From Conyzicola nivalis_A (GTDB lineage: Bacteria > Actinomycetota > Actinomycetes > Actinomycetales > Microbacteriaceae), in NCBI RefSeq assembly GCF_040548875.1, contig NZ_JBEPSJ010000001.1:1116001-1180000 (forward strand): a stretch of DNA of 64,000 bases, given 5' to 3'. The number at the start of each line of letters is the position of its first letter. Positions within the stretch are counted from its first letter, which is position 1. The notes beneath the pieces are model-generated. The model searched no databases. It worked only from the letters and a program-made list of their open reading frames with translations, and was not told where the DNA came from. Both the position numbers and the translations under genes were made by a program. Positions 24,720-33,532 of the stretch are shown in pieces.

Positions 24720-25744
24720 ACTCGACCCTCCAGGGCTTCGATCGACGGCACATCGTCGAGGCTGCCGCCGGGGACCACGGTGGTCTCGGCGGTGGTGGAC
24801 GGTCCGCCGTCCGCGCGGCGCTTGGTGCGCAGCCGCGGGTCGGCGAGGTCGTTGAGGCTCTCGCCGACGAGGGTGATACCCAGCACGACGAGCACGATCG
24901 CGAGGCCGGGGAAGACCGAGGTCCACCAGATCCCGCTCGTGACGTCGGAGATCGACTTGTTGAGGTCGTAGCCCCACTCCGCCGCCGACGTCGGTTCGAT
25001 GCCGAAGCCGAGGAAGCCCAGCCCGGCGAGGGTGAGGATCGCCTCGGAGCTGTTCAGGGTGAAGATCAGCGGGAGCGTGCGGGTCGCGTTGCGCAGCACG
25101 TGGCGGAACATGATGCGCCCCGTTCCGGAACCGATGACCATCGCCGACTCCACGTAGGCCTCCGCCTTGATGCGCACGGTCTCCGCTCGGATCACGCGCA
25201 GGTACTGCGGGATGAACACCACGGTGATCGACACCGCGGCGGCGAACACGCCGCCCCACAGGCTCGACTGGCCGCCGCTGATGGCGATGGCGGCGACGAT
25301 GGCCAGAAGCAGGGTCGGGAAGGCGTAGACGGCGTCGGCGATCACGATGATGACGCGGTCGAGCCAGCCGCCGAGGTAGCCGGAGATGAGTCCGAGCAGC
25401 ACGCCGACGAAGATCGAGAGCAGCACCGCGACGACGATGACCGAGAGCGCGGTCTGCGCACCCCAGAGCACGCGGGAGAGCACGTCGTACCCGCCCACGG
25501 TCGTTCCGAGCAGGTGCTTGCCGCCGGGAGGCTGCTGGGCGCCGAAGATGCCGTCTTCATCACGCAGGGTCGAGTAGCCGTAGGGGGCCAGAAGCGGCGC
25601 GAAGATCGCGACGAAGATGAAGATGCCGGTGATGACGAGCCCCACGATGAGCATTCCGCGCTGCAGGCCGACGCTCTGGCGCAGCTGGTGCACGACGGGC
25701 AGACGCTTCCACAGCGCCGGCTTGGCTGGTGTCGCTAGAGACAT
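24716..25744 (-). CDS. ABC transporter permease, DppC type
   Basis: A 342-residue integral membrane protein with six predicted helices, starting MLIVGLVITGIFIFVAIFAP, then the extracytoplasmic segment HLLGTTVGGYDVLSRVLWGA, and the EAA-loop region AEAYVESAMVIGSGTGRIMF that docks on the ATPases. This is the OppC/DppC layout. The C-terminal tail is long and acidic. The start at 25744 lies 2 nt after the DppB-type permease stop. It imports peptides or similar solutes together with its neighbours. Confidence 0.9.
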   Translation of the reverse strand: MSLATPAKPALWKRLPVVHQLRQSVGLQRGMLIVGLVITGIFIFVAIFAPLLAPYGYSTLRDEDGIFGAQQPPGGKHLLGTTVGGYDVLSRVLWGAQTALSVIVVAVLLSIFVGVLLGLISGYLGGWLDRVIIVIADAVYAFPTLLLAIVAAIAISGGQSSLWGGVFAAAVSITVVFIPQYLRVIRAETVRIKAEAYVESAMVIGSGTGRIMFRHVLRNATRTLPLIFTLNSSEAILTLAGLGFLGFGIEPTSAAEWGYDLNKSISDVTSGIWWTSVFPGLAIVLVVLGITLVGESLNDLADPRLRTKRRADGGPSTTAETTVVPGGSLDDVPSIEALEGRV

Positions 25745-25746
25745 CT

Positions 25747-26844
25747 CTAGTACCTCACTCGGGGATCGATGATCGCGGCGATGATATCGACGACGAAGTT
25801 GCTGAGAGCCACGACGACGGCGAGCAGGGCGACGATGCCCTGCACGGCGATGAAGTCGCGCGCGGAGAGGTACTCGGCGAGTTTGAAGCCGAGGCCCTTC
25901 CACTCGAAGGTGGTCTCGGTGAGCACCGCGCCGCCGAGGAGGAGCGCGATCTGCAGGCCGATTACCGTGATGATCGGGATGAGGGCCGGCTTGTACGCGT
26001 GGTGGCGCACGAGACGGTACTCGCTCACTCCACGGGAACGGGCGGCGTCGACGTAGTCCATCGACAGCGTGCCGATCACGTTCGTGCGCACCAGGCGCAG
26101 GAAGATGCCCGCGGTGAGCAGTCCGAGCGCGATGCCGGGGAGCACTGCGTGCTGCAGCACGTCGGCGACGGCGGCGGGGCTTCCGAGCTTGATCGCGTCG
26201 ACGAGGTAGATGCCGCTGGGGTTCTCGAGGGTCGTGAATTCCAGCTCCGTGCGGGTCGACGCGCGACCGGCCACGGGAAGCACGTTCAGCCAGACTGCGA
26301 AGACCAGCTTGAGCAGAAGGCCGGAGAAGAACACCGGTGTGGCGTAGAACAGGATCGCCATGATGCGCAGCACGGCGTCGGGCCACTTGTCGCGGAAGTA
26401 CGCGGCGACCATGCCGAGAGGGATACCGACGATGAACGCGATGATCAGCGCGTAGACCGCGAGTTCGAGAGTCGCCGCGCCGTAGGTCAGGATCAGCTCG
26501 ATGACCGGCCGCCCGTCGGAGATGGCGGTGCCGAAGTTGCCGGTGAAGACCTGGCCGAGGTACTCGAAGTACTGCACGAGCACCGGGCGGTCGTAGCCGG
26601 CCTCGTGGATGCGCTCCTGCAGCTGGGCCGCGGTGAGCCTGCCACCGAGAGCCGCGGTGATCGGGTCGCCGATCGTTCGCATGAGCAGGAACACCATCGT
26701 GACGAGGATGAACACTGTGGGGATGATCAGCAGGAACCTGACGGCGATGTAACGCCCGAGGTTGCCACCGGGAAATCTGAAGCCCTTCTTGGGGGCCGAG
26801 GGCGGTCCGGGTCGTGCCGGTGCCGCCTGAATCGTCGTGCTCAT
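25747..26844 (-). CDS. ABC transporter permease, DppB type
   Basis: A 365-residue permease with six helices. The N-terminal helix FLLIIPTVFILVTMVFLLMR is followed by the large outside loop of OppB/DppB proteins, and the EAA-like loop is MDYVDAARSRGVSEYRLVRH. A proline/alanine-rich cytoplasmic N-terminus precedes it. It forms the heteromeric channel with the DppC-type permease directly downstream. A strong hairpin terminator lies between it and the binding-protein gene, which should lower its expression relative to that gene. Confidence 0.9.
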   Translation of the reverse strand: MSTTIQAAPARPGPPSAPKKGFRFPGGNLGRYIAVRFLLIIPTVFILVTMVFLLMRTIGDPITAALGGRLTAAQLQERIHEAGYDRPVLVQYFEYLGQVFTGNFGTAISDGRPVIELILTYGAATLELAVYALIIAFIVGIPLGMVAAYFRDKWPDAVLRIMAILFYATPVFFSGLLLKLVFAVWLNVLPVAGRASTRTELEFTTLENPSGIYLVDAIKLGSPAAVADVLQHAVLPGIALGLLTAGIFLRLVRTNVIGTLSMDYVDAARSRGVSEYRLVRHHAYKPALIPIITVIGLQIALLLGGAVLTETTFEWKGLGFKLAEYLSARDFIAVQGIVALLAVVVALSNFVVDIIAAIIDPRVRY

Positions 26845-26882
26845 TAACTATCCTCGCGTGGCGTTAGCTGTGGGATGGAAAA

Positions 26883-26911
26883 GGGGCGACCCGCAAGTAG
26901 CGGGTCGCCCC
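26883..26911 (-). terminator. intrinsic terminator between binding-protein and permease genes
   Basis: GGGGCGACCCGC and GCGGGTCGCCCC form a perfect 12-bp stem with a 5-nt loop. Read on the minus strand it is followed by TTTTCC. Partial termination here would give more binding protein than permease, as is common for ABC importers. Confidence 0.85.
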
Positions 26912-26957
26912 TGATCGCGCTAGAAAGACTCTAGCTGGCTGAGCGAATCAGCCGTGA

Positions 26958-28583
26958 CTAGCCCTTGGCGAGCGAGCCGTAGCGGAACTTGAACGAGCCG
27001 TCGAGCGTTGCGCCCGAGACGTCGGTTCCGGTGATGGCGACCTGAGAACCCTGCAGAAGCGGGATCGTCGAGAGGTCGGCTGCTACTGCGGCCTGGATCT
27101 CCTCGATCATCTTCGTGCGGGCGTCGGCGTCGGTCTCCGATGCCTGCGCGACGATCATGTCGTTCACCGCGGGGTTGTCGTAGTGGTTGCCGAGGAAGTT
27201 CTCCGTCGAGAAGAACGGCGTCAGGTAGTTGTCGGCGTCGGAGTAGTCCGGGAACCAGCCGAGCTGGTAGGCGGGGTAGACGTCGGCGGTGCGGTCCTTC
27301 GAGTAGGTGACCCACTCGGTGGACTGCAGGTTGACCGTGAACAGGCCGGACTCTTCGAGCTGGCTCTTCACGAGGGCGTACTCGTCGCCGGACGACTCAC
27401 CGTAGTGGTCGGGGTTGTACTGCAGGTTGAGCGCGACGGGAGTGGCAACTCCGGCTTCGGAGAGAGCCTGAGCCGCGGCATCCGCGTCGGGTCCGCCTTC
27501 GCCGTCGCCGTACAGGTCCTTGAGAACCGTGGTGGCGCCGGTCAGGCCGTCGGGCACGTAGGAGTACAGGGGAAGGTAGGTGCCCTTGTAGACCTGCTCC
27601 GAGATCTCTTCGCGGTCGATCAGGTCGGCGACGGCAGAGCGCACGGCGAGCGACTTGGCCGGGTCGGCCTCGGGAGTCGACGCACCGAACGGCTGCGTGT
27701 TGAAGTTGAAGACGATGTAGCGGATCTCTCCACCCGGGCCGATCTCGACCTTGACCTTGTCGTTCTTCTCCAGGTCGGCGACGTCGGTCGCAGACAGGCT
27801 GCGGTGCGCGACGTCGATGTTGCCTTCCTGCACGTCGAGCTTGAGGTTCGACGCGTCGGTGTAGTACTTCAGCGACACGTTCTCGGTCTTCGCGGCGCCG
27901 AGGTTGCCCTTGTACTCCGGGTTCGCCTTGAACGAGATCAGGTTGTTGAAGTCGTACTTCGCGATCGTGTACTGGCCGGCGAAGGCCTCGCCGGCGACGA
28001 TGTCGTCGTCGGGGGTGACGGAGTCGGCCGAGAAGACCTCCTCGTCGACGATCGGGGCGGCGGGGCTGGAGAGGATCTGGCCCCACGTCTGGTCGTTCGG
28101 GTTGGTGAGCGTGAAGACGACGGTGCTCTCGTCGGTCGCCTCGATGCTAGCGAGGTTTCCGAGCAGGCTCGACGGGCCGTTCACGTCGGCGATCGCCAGC
28201 TGGCGGTCGAAGCTGAACTTGACGTCGGAGGAGGTGAGGTCGTTGCCGTTGGCGAACTTCAGACCCTCTTTGAGAACGACGGTGTACTCGGTGGGGCTGG
28301 TGAAGTCTGCGGACTCGGCGATGTCGGGGGTCACGTCGGAGGTGCCCTGAACCGAGTTGAGGAGGAACGGGTAGACCTGGTTCATGACGGCGAACGAGCC
28401 GTTGTCGTACGATCCGGCCGGGTCGAGGAACGTGACCTTGTCGGTGGTGCCGACGATGACCGAGCCGCCCGATGCGCCCCCGCCGTCGTCGTTGTTGCCG
28501 GCTGCGCAGCCCGTGAGCACGAGCGCGAAAGCAGCCGATCCGGCGAGAACGCCGAATACACGCTTATTGGTTGTGGACGACAT
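26958..28583 (-). CDS. ABC transporter substrate-binding lipoprotein, family 5
   Basis: A 541-residue secreted lipoprotein. The signal peptide ends in the lipobox LTGCAAG (Cys at about 26), followed by a Gly/Asp linker. Family-5 features are seen: TDKVTFLDPAGSYDNGS, FTSPTEYTVVLKEGLKFANG and SSDVKFSFDRQ near residue 120, and VRSAVADLIDREEISEQVYK. It captures peptides or related solutes outside the membrane for the two permeases downstream. It is the first gene of the seven-gene operon. The 177 nt upstream, to the dnaG stop, should hold the operon promoter. Confidence 0.95.
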   Translation of the reverse strand: MSSTTNKRVFGVLAGSAAFALVLTGCAAGNNDDGGGASGGSVIVGTTDKVTFLDPAGSYDNGSFAVMNQVYPFLLNSVQGTSDVTPDIAESADFTSPTEYTVVLKEGLKFANGNDLTSSDVKFSFDRQLAIADVNGPSSLLGNLASIEATDESTVVFTLTNPNDQTWGQILSSPAAPIVDEEVFSADSVTPDDDIVAGEAFAGQYTIAKYDFNNLISFKANPEYKGNLGAAKTENVSLKYYTDASNLKLDVQEGNIDVAHRSLSATDVADLEKNDKVKVEIGPGGEIRYIVFNFNTQPFGASTPEADPAKSLAVRSAVADLIDREEISEQVYKGTYLPLYSYVPDGLTGATTVLKDLYGDGEGGPDADAAAQALSEAGVATPVALNLQYNPDHYGESSGDEYALVKSQLEESGLFTVNLQSTEWVTYSKDRTADVYPAYQLGWFPDYSDADNYLTPFFSTENFLGNHYDNPAVNDMIVAQASETDADARTKMIEEIQAAVAADLSTIPLLQGSQVAITGTDVSGATLDGSFKFRYGSLAKG

Positions 28584-28760
28584 ATGCGTCTACCTCTTCC
28601 TGTGTGGTTGCAAGAAATGAATGCGCGGCGCACGCCAAATGACGGCGTCGTGCATTGCTGTGGTCTAGTAGTAACACAGAAGGTGAGGCCACCCCAACGT
28701 CAGGGCGTCGCCCGCGCGGATGTTTACACGAAAGCAACATTGGGCCGAGCCCCCGCCCGG

Positions 28761-30614
28761 TCAGCCGTCGCGCAGGGCGCGTCGTTCACCCTCGACGCGA
28801 ACCAGATCGCGCTGGATCTGGCCGTACTTCTCGACCTCCGCCGTGGCATCCGTTCTCTGCAGCGCGCCCAGGAGGTCTTTCTTCTGGCGCAGCAGGTCGC
28901 GGTCGATGAGGCCGGCGACGACGTCTTTGCAATAGGCGCCGATGAGCTCGGGCCGCTCGGGGATGGGCGCGACACCGAGCTGCTTGACGAGGGTGGCGAA
29001 CGGCAGCGGCACCTCGTCGGAGACACGCGCGAGCCAGTCGGGCGCCTCCCAGTGCTCGGCGCTAGTGGCGATCGCGTCGCTCACCACGGCGAGGGTGTTG
29101 TCGGTGAAGGTGACGTTCGCGCCGCGGCGGATGAAGTCGAGCCCGACCTCCGCGGGGTACTGCAGCATCGCCATGAGCGCGTCGCGTTCGAGGCGCGTCG
29201 TGGGGTCGGTGGGCAGCTGCATGAGCGAGAGTGTGGACTCCAGCCTCTGGCCGGACGACTCTCCCGACTTCGACTCGGCTGTCGAGGCGGAGCGGGCGGA
29301 TGCCACGGCTCGCCGCACCTCGTCCATGTCGAGGCCGAGCCACTGGGCGGTCTGCCGCACGTAGCCGACCTCGAGGGCCTCGTCGCGGATGCCGGCGACC
29401 ACGGGTGCCGTCGCACGCAGCGCCGCGACGCGGCCCTCGACGGTCGCGAGGTTGTGGGCGTCGAGCACGCGTCGGATCATGAACTCGAACATCGGCTTGC
29501 GGGTGGTGACGAGCCGGCGGACGGCGTCGTCGCCGCGCTGCAGGCGCAGGTCGCACGGGTCGAGCCCGTCGGGCGCCACGGCCACGAACGTCTGAGCCGA
29601 GAAGCGCTGCTCCTCGTCGAAGGCGCGGCTCGCGGCCTTCTGCCCTGCGGCGTCGGGGTCGAAGGTGAAGATGACCTCTCCGGTGCTGCGCACGTCGCCG
29701 GCGACGTCGCCCATCACACGGCGGATCATCTTGATGTGGTCGACACCGAAGCTCGTTCCGCAGGTCGCGACGGCCGTGGTGACGCCCGCGAGGTGGCAGG
29801 CCATAACGTCGGTGTAGCCCTCGACGACGACGACTTGCTTGCCGCGGGCGATGTCCTTCTTCGCGAGGTCGAGCCCGTAGAGCACCTGGCTCTTGTGGTA
29901 CACCGGCGTCTCGGGGGTGTTGAGGTACTTGGGGCCCTTGTCTTCGTCGAGCAGGCGGCGCGCGCCGAAGCCGACGGTCTGGCCGGTGGTGTCGCGGATG
30001 GGCCAGACGAGGCGGCTGCGGAAACGGTCGTAGACGTCGCCGCGCTCTCCTCTGCCGAGAAGACCGGCGACGACCAGCTCCTCTTCGGAGTAGCCGAGCG
30101 TCTTGAGGTGCTTGCCGAGGGCGCCGCCGCGCGGGGCGAATCCGATACCGAAGCGCTCCGCCGCCCCCTGGTCGAAGCCGCGTTCGCCGAGGAACTTGCG
30201 CCCCGGCTCGGCCTCCTCGCTGCCGAGCGAGGCGACGTAGAACTCGGATGCGGCCTGGTTGGCGCTGAGGATGCGGGCGCGGTTGCTGTGATCGCTGGCC
30301 TGCCCGCCGTCTTCGTAGTGCAGCTCGTAGCCGAGGCGGCCGGCGAGAAGCTCGACGGCCTCGGAGAACGACACGTGGTCCATCTTCTGCAGGAACGAGT
30401 AGACGTCGCCGCCTTCGCCGCACCCGAAGCAGTGGTAGAAACCGACTCCCGACCGCACGTGGAAGCTCGGGCTGCGCTCCTCGTGGAACGGGCACAGCCC
30501 CTTCATCGATCCGACGCCCGCGCCCTTGAGAGTGACGTAGTCGCCGACGACGTCCGCGAGATTCGTGCGCGACCGTACCTCGTCGATGTCGCTTCGTCGG
30601 ATCAGGCCTGCCAC
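28761..30614 (-). CDS. dnaG: DNA primase
   Basis: A 617-residue primase that makes RNA primers at the replication fork. N-terminal zinc-binding domain: CPFHEERSPSF and HCFGCGEGGDV (residues about 41-70, CHCC ligands). The TOPRIM core has VVVEGYTDVMACHLAG, with the catalytic Glu near 265, and FTFDPDAAGQKA with the metal-binding Asp pair. The RNA-polymerase-like part carries EERGFDQGAAERFGIGFAP. The C-terminal helicase-interaction region is present. ATG at 30614. Upstream it is separated from dgt by 465 nt holding two inverted-repeat elements. Confidence 0.95.
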   Translation of the reverse strand: MAGLIRRSDIDEVRSRTNLADVVGDYVTLKGAGVGSMKGLCPFHEERSPSFHVRSGVGFYHCFGCGEGGDVYSFLQKMDHVSFSEAVELLAGRLGYELHYEDGGQASDHSNRARILSANQAASEFYVASLGSEEAEPGRKFLGERGFDQGAAERFGIGFAPRGGALGKHLKTLGYSEEELVVAGLLGRGERGDVYDRFRSRLVWPIRDTTGQTVGFGARRLLDEDKGPKYLNTPETPVYHKSQVLYGLDLAKKDIARGKQVVVVEGYTDVMACHLAGVTTAVATCGTSFGVDHIKMIRRVMGDVAGDVRSTGEVIFTFDPDAAGQKAASRAFDEEQRFSAQTFVAVAPDGLDPCDLRLQRGDDAVRRLVTTRKPMFEFMIRRVLDAHNLATVEGRVAALRATAPVVAGIRDEALEVGYVRQTAQWLGLDMDEVRRAVASARSASTAESKSGESSGQRLESTLSLMQLPTDPTTRLERDALMAMLQYPAEVGLDFIRRGANVTFTDNTLAVVSDAIATSAEHWEAPDWLARVSDEVPLPFATLVKQLGVAPIPERPELIGAYCKDVVAGLIDRDLLRQKKDLLGALQRTDATAEVEKYGQIQRDLVRVEGERRALRDG

Positions 30615-30704
30615 GTGTCGAGTCTACGGTCGCGCCGCACCCGCCGCTGTCGCCCGCAGCGATCTGTGGGTGCGCGGCGCGGCCCGTCTCCCGAAGTGTG
30701 TTTT

Positions 30705-30800
30705 TCGGAAATTCAGGAGTTAGCGAGGGGTGGCTGCTGGCCGCGCCCGAAACTCTGCGGGTGCGACCGCGGGCGCATCCGCCAACTCCTGAATTTCCGA
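30705..30800. repeat. 96-bp inverted-repeat element, copy 1
   Basis: Left arm 30705-30725 (core GGAAATTCAGGAGTTA), right arm 30780-30800 (CAACTCCTGAATTTCC). The centre holds a second inverted repeat, GCGCCCG (30743-30749) with CGGGCGC (30770-30776). It lies downstream of dgt and upstream of dnaG, both on the minus strand. Copy 2, 194 bp further on, has the same centre except for one base. Confidence 0.95.
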
Positions 30801-30898
30801 CGGTCGGCGGGCGGGTGCGGGTCCGTTCGGTGACGGTGCGGCGCCGACCGGCTCCCCGCGGCCGGGTCGGCGCGTGGGCTTCCTCGCGCCGCCCAGAA

Positions 30899-30994
30899 TC
30901 GGAAACTCAGGAGTTAGCGAGGGGTGGCTGCTGGCCGCGCCCGAAACTCTGCGGGTGCGACCCCGGGCGCATCCGCCAACTCCTGAATTTCCGA
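30899..30994. repeat. 96-bp inverted-repeat element, copy 2
   Basis: Left arm 30899-30919 (GGAAACTCAGGAGTTA, one change from the consensus), right arm 30974-30994. The 54-bp centre is identical to copy 1 except for one base (ACCCCGGG against ACCGCGGG), the only pair in the window with matching centres. It ends 86 nt downstream of the dgt stop. Confidence 0.95.
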
Positions 30995-31021
30995 CGGTCG
31001 GTCGGTCGGTCGGTCGGTCGG
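30995..31021. repeat. CGGT tetranucleotide tract
   Basis: About 6.75 uninterrupted copies of CGGT directly abut the right arm of element copy 2. Copy 1 is followed by the related but unexpanded CGGTCGGCGGGCGGG. Such tracts change length by slippage. Confidence 0.9.
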
Positions 31022-31079
31022 GGGCCGTGCGGCGGGCGGGCGGGCGGCGCTGGTCGAGAAGACGGCGGATGCCGCGGGG

Positions 31080-32336
31080 TCAGGGTACGAGGCGGGAGTG
31101 CCAGGCGAGCGCCGACTGGTCGGTCAGCGAGGCGACCTGGTCGACGATGACACGTTTGCGGGCCGAGTCGTCGGTCGCGTCGCGCCAGTCGGCGGCGAAA
31201 CCGGCGTCGAGGTCGCGATCCTCCGTGGCCAGCAGTGCGTCGGCGAGGTCGGTGAGGATGTCCCGCTGCTCCGCGTAGATCGGCTTGCGCGCGTTGGTCG
31301 ACATGACGTTGGCGGCCACGATCCCCTTGAGCACGGCGATCTCGGCCTGCGTCTCGCGCGGCACGACGACGTCCGCGCCGAACCGGATGAGCGCGCCCGA
31401 GGAATGCGCAGCGCGCGTGGCGTGCACGGCCTCGTGCGCGAACCGGCCGATCAGCTGGCTGGTCAGGTTCTTCAGCCGGGCGAGGTCGACGCGCGAGCCG
31501 CTCCACGCGTCGAGCCAGTAGTCGAGGCTGTCGAGCCGGTCGAACGCGGCGATGAGGGTGTCGTGGTCGAACTCTCCGCCGATCCACACGAACATCGACT
31601 CGACGAGCTCGTCGTGGTCGGCCCTGGCGCCCAGGGCGGGAACGTCGAGGTAGCCGCCGACGACGGCGTCCTCGAAGTCGTGCACCGAGTAGGCGATGTC
31701 GTCGGAGAGGTCCATGACCTGTGCCTCGATGCAGCGCTGCCGGTCGGGTGCGCCGTGGCGCAGCCACTCGAAGACCGCCGTGTCGTCGTCGTAGAAACCG
31801 AACTTCGAGCGCCCGCTGGGGTCGGGGAGGCCCTGCGACGCCGGCCACGGGTACTTGGTGCTCGCGTCGAGCGAGGCGCGCGTGAGGTTGAGGCCGTAGT
31901 TGCGCCCGTCGCGCCCGAACACCTTCGGCTCGAGGCGGGTGAGCAGCCGCAGCGTCTGCGCGTTGCCCTCGAACCCGCCGAAGTCCATCGACCAGTCGTT
32001 GAGCGCCTTCTCCCCGTTGTGGCCGAACGGCGGATGCCCGATGTCGTGCGCGAGGCAGGCGGTGTCGACGACGTCGGGGTCGAGGCCGAGGCTCTCGGCG
32101 AGTTCGCGTCCGACCTGGGCGACCTCGAGCGAGTGGGTCAGCCGGTTCCGGGCGAAGTCGAGGCCCTGGGTCGGGCTGAGCACCTGCGTCTTCGCGGCCA
32201 GGCGCCGGAGCGCGCTGGAGTGCAGCAGGCGTGCACGGTCGCGGGCGAAGTCGCTGCGGCGGCTCGAGTGCTCCTCGGGGAGCCAGCGCTCGGCGTCCGC
32301 CTCGCTGTACTGCCCGGTATCTCCCCTAGCCACCAC
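31080..32336 (-). CDS. dgt: deoxyguanosine triphosphate triphosphohydrolase-like protein
   Basis: A 418-residue HD-domain phosphohydrolase that releases triphosphate from dNTPs. The metal-binding His/Asp residues are seen in RLTHSLEVAQVGRELAE and CLAHDIGHPPFGHNGEKALN (residues about 67-115), and again in VMDLSDDIAYSVHDFEDAV. The length and the LRRLAAKTQVLSP start are typical of actinobacterial Dgt. GTG at 32336 is the start, overlapping the dus stop by 11 nt, so the two are co-translated. dnaG follows downstream after the two inverted-repeat elements. Confidence 0.9.
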   Translation of the reverse strand: MVARGDTGQYSEADAERWLPEEHSSRRSDFARDRARLLHSSALRRLAAKTQVLSPTQGLDFARNRLTHSLEVAQVGRELAESLGLDPDVVDTACLAHDIGHPPFGHNGEKALNDWSMDFGGFEGNAQTLRLLTRLEPKVFGRDGRNYGLNLTRASLDASTKYPWPASQGLPDPSGRSKFGFYDDDTAVFEWLRHGAPDRQRCIEAQVMDLSDDIAYSVHDFEDAVVGGYLDVPALGARADHDELVESMFVWIGGEFDHDTLIAAFDRLDSLDYWLDAWSGSRVDLARLKNLTSQLIGRFAHEAVHATRAAHSSGALIRFGADVVVPRETQAEIAVLKGIVAANVMSTNARKPIYAEQRDILTDLADALLATEDRDLDAGFAADWRDATDDSARKRVIVDQVASLTDQSALAWHSRLVP

Positions 32337-33486
32337 TGTTATGCAATTCGGCCTCGATCAGCTCGGTGCGGAAGCTCTCGTCGAGAGAGCGGCTGTCGAG
32401 CCAGCCGTAGGGCAGGCTCGGGTTCTTGGGGCTGCCGGCGCGGCCGCGCGGGCCCTCGGCCTCCTTGCCGGGGTACGGCTGGTCGAAGTCGAGCGTGGCG
32501 ATGAGGTCGTCGATCTCCTGCACGCTCGACGACATCGCCAGGGCTGCGCGGGTCTCGCCGCCGACGGGGTAGCCCTTGAAGTACCAGGCGACGTGCTTGC
32601 GCATGTCGCGGCAGGCGCGGGCCTCCTCGCCGTCGTAGAACTCGATGAGCAGCTCGGCGTGACGGCGGTACGCGTGCGCGGCCTCGCCGAGGGTCGGCTG
32701 GATGATCTCGGCTCCCGATCCGGAGAACGCGGCGGCGAGATCGCCGAACAGCCACGGGCGGCCGAGGCAGCCGCGGCCCACCACGACCCCGTCGCATCCG
32801 GTCTCCGCCATCATCCGCACGGCGTCCTCGGCGCTCCAGATGTCGCCGTTGCCGAGAACGGGAACGTCGCTGATGGTGTCCTTGAGCTTCGCGATCGCGC
32901 TCCAGTCGGCGTGGCCGGAGTAGAAGTCGGCCGCGGTGCGGGCGTGCAGCGCGATGCTCGCGACGCCGGCGCCCTGCGCAGCCTTCGCCGCCTCGATGTA
33001 GGTGAGGTGCTCGTCGTCGATGCCCTTGCGCATCTTGATCGTCAGCGGGATGTCGCCCGCCGCCTTCACGGCGCCCTCGACGATGTCGCGGAACAGGTCC
33101 TGCTTCCAGGGGAGAGCCGCTCCCCCGCCCTTGCGGGTGACCTTCGGCACGGGGCATCCGAAATTCAGGTCGATGTGATCGGCGCGGTCCTCGGCGACGA
33201 GCATCGTGACGGCCTCGGCGACCGTCTTCGGGTCGACGCCGTAGAGCTGGATGCTGCGGGTCGTCTCCGACTCGTGGTGCTTGATGAGGCGCATGCTCTC
33301 GGGCGTGCGCTCGACCAGCGCGCGGCTCGTGATCATCTCGGACACGTAGAGCCCGGCGCCGTACTCGCGGCAGAGCCTGCGGAACGCGGTGTTCGTGATG
33401 CCGGCCATGGGCGCGAGCACGACCGGTACGTCAAGGGCGATGGGCCCGATCTGTAGGGTAGGAAGTGTGGCGGTCACGGCGGTCAT
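32326..33486 (-). CDS. dusB: tRNA-dihydrouridine synthase (DusB-like)
   Basis: A 386-residue flavoenzyme that reduces uridine to dihydrouridine in tRNA D-loops. The FMN barrel shows VVLAPMAGITNTAFRRLC at the start, the catalytic Cys in LNFGCPVPKV, KMRKGIDDEHL, the ALHARTAADFYSG strand, and VVVGRGCLGRPWLF near the phosphate site. The start is ATG at 33486; the frame is open further upstream, but that part would overlap the divergent YbaK-type gene and is not conserved-looking. It is divergent from ybaK (46 nt apart) and overlaps dgt. Confidence 0.9.
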   Translation of the reverse strand: MTAVTATLPTLQIGPIALDVPVVLAPMAGITNTAFRRLCREYGAGLYVSEMITSRALVERTPESMRLIKHHESETTRSIQLYGVDPKTVAEAVTMLVAEDRADHIDLNFGCPVPKVTRKGGGAALPWKQDLFRDIVEGAVKAAGDIPLTIKMRKGIDDEHLTYIEAAKAAQGAGVASIALHARTAADFYSGHADWSAIAKLKDTISDVPVLGNGDIWSAEDAVRMMAETGCDGVVVGRGCLGRPWLFGDLAAAFSGSGAEIIQPTLGEAAHAYRRHAELLIEFYDGEEARACRDMRKHVAWYFKGYPVGGETRAALAMSSSVQEIDDLIATLDFDQPYPGKEAEGPRGRAGSPKNPSLPYGWLDSRSLDESFRTELIEAELHNSGG

Positions 33487-33532
33487 TTCAACAATTCTTC
33501 CACGTTCTTCTGATTCGGATATGCGAGGCGCC

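Noticed and set aside
27183..30833. Very long open frame (1216 codons) on the + strand opposite the binding-protein and dnaG genes
   Set aside because: It is the antisense mirror of two well-supported minus-strand genes; long mirror frames are usual in high-GC DNA with strong third-position bias. Its product is low-complexity and Val/Gly/Arg-rich. The same holds for other long + strand frames, for example opposite 16.6-18.8 kb, 22.2-25 kb and 41-43.7 kb.
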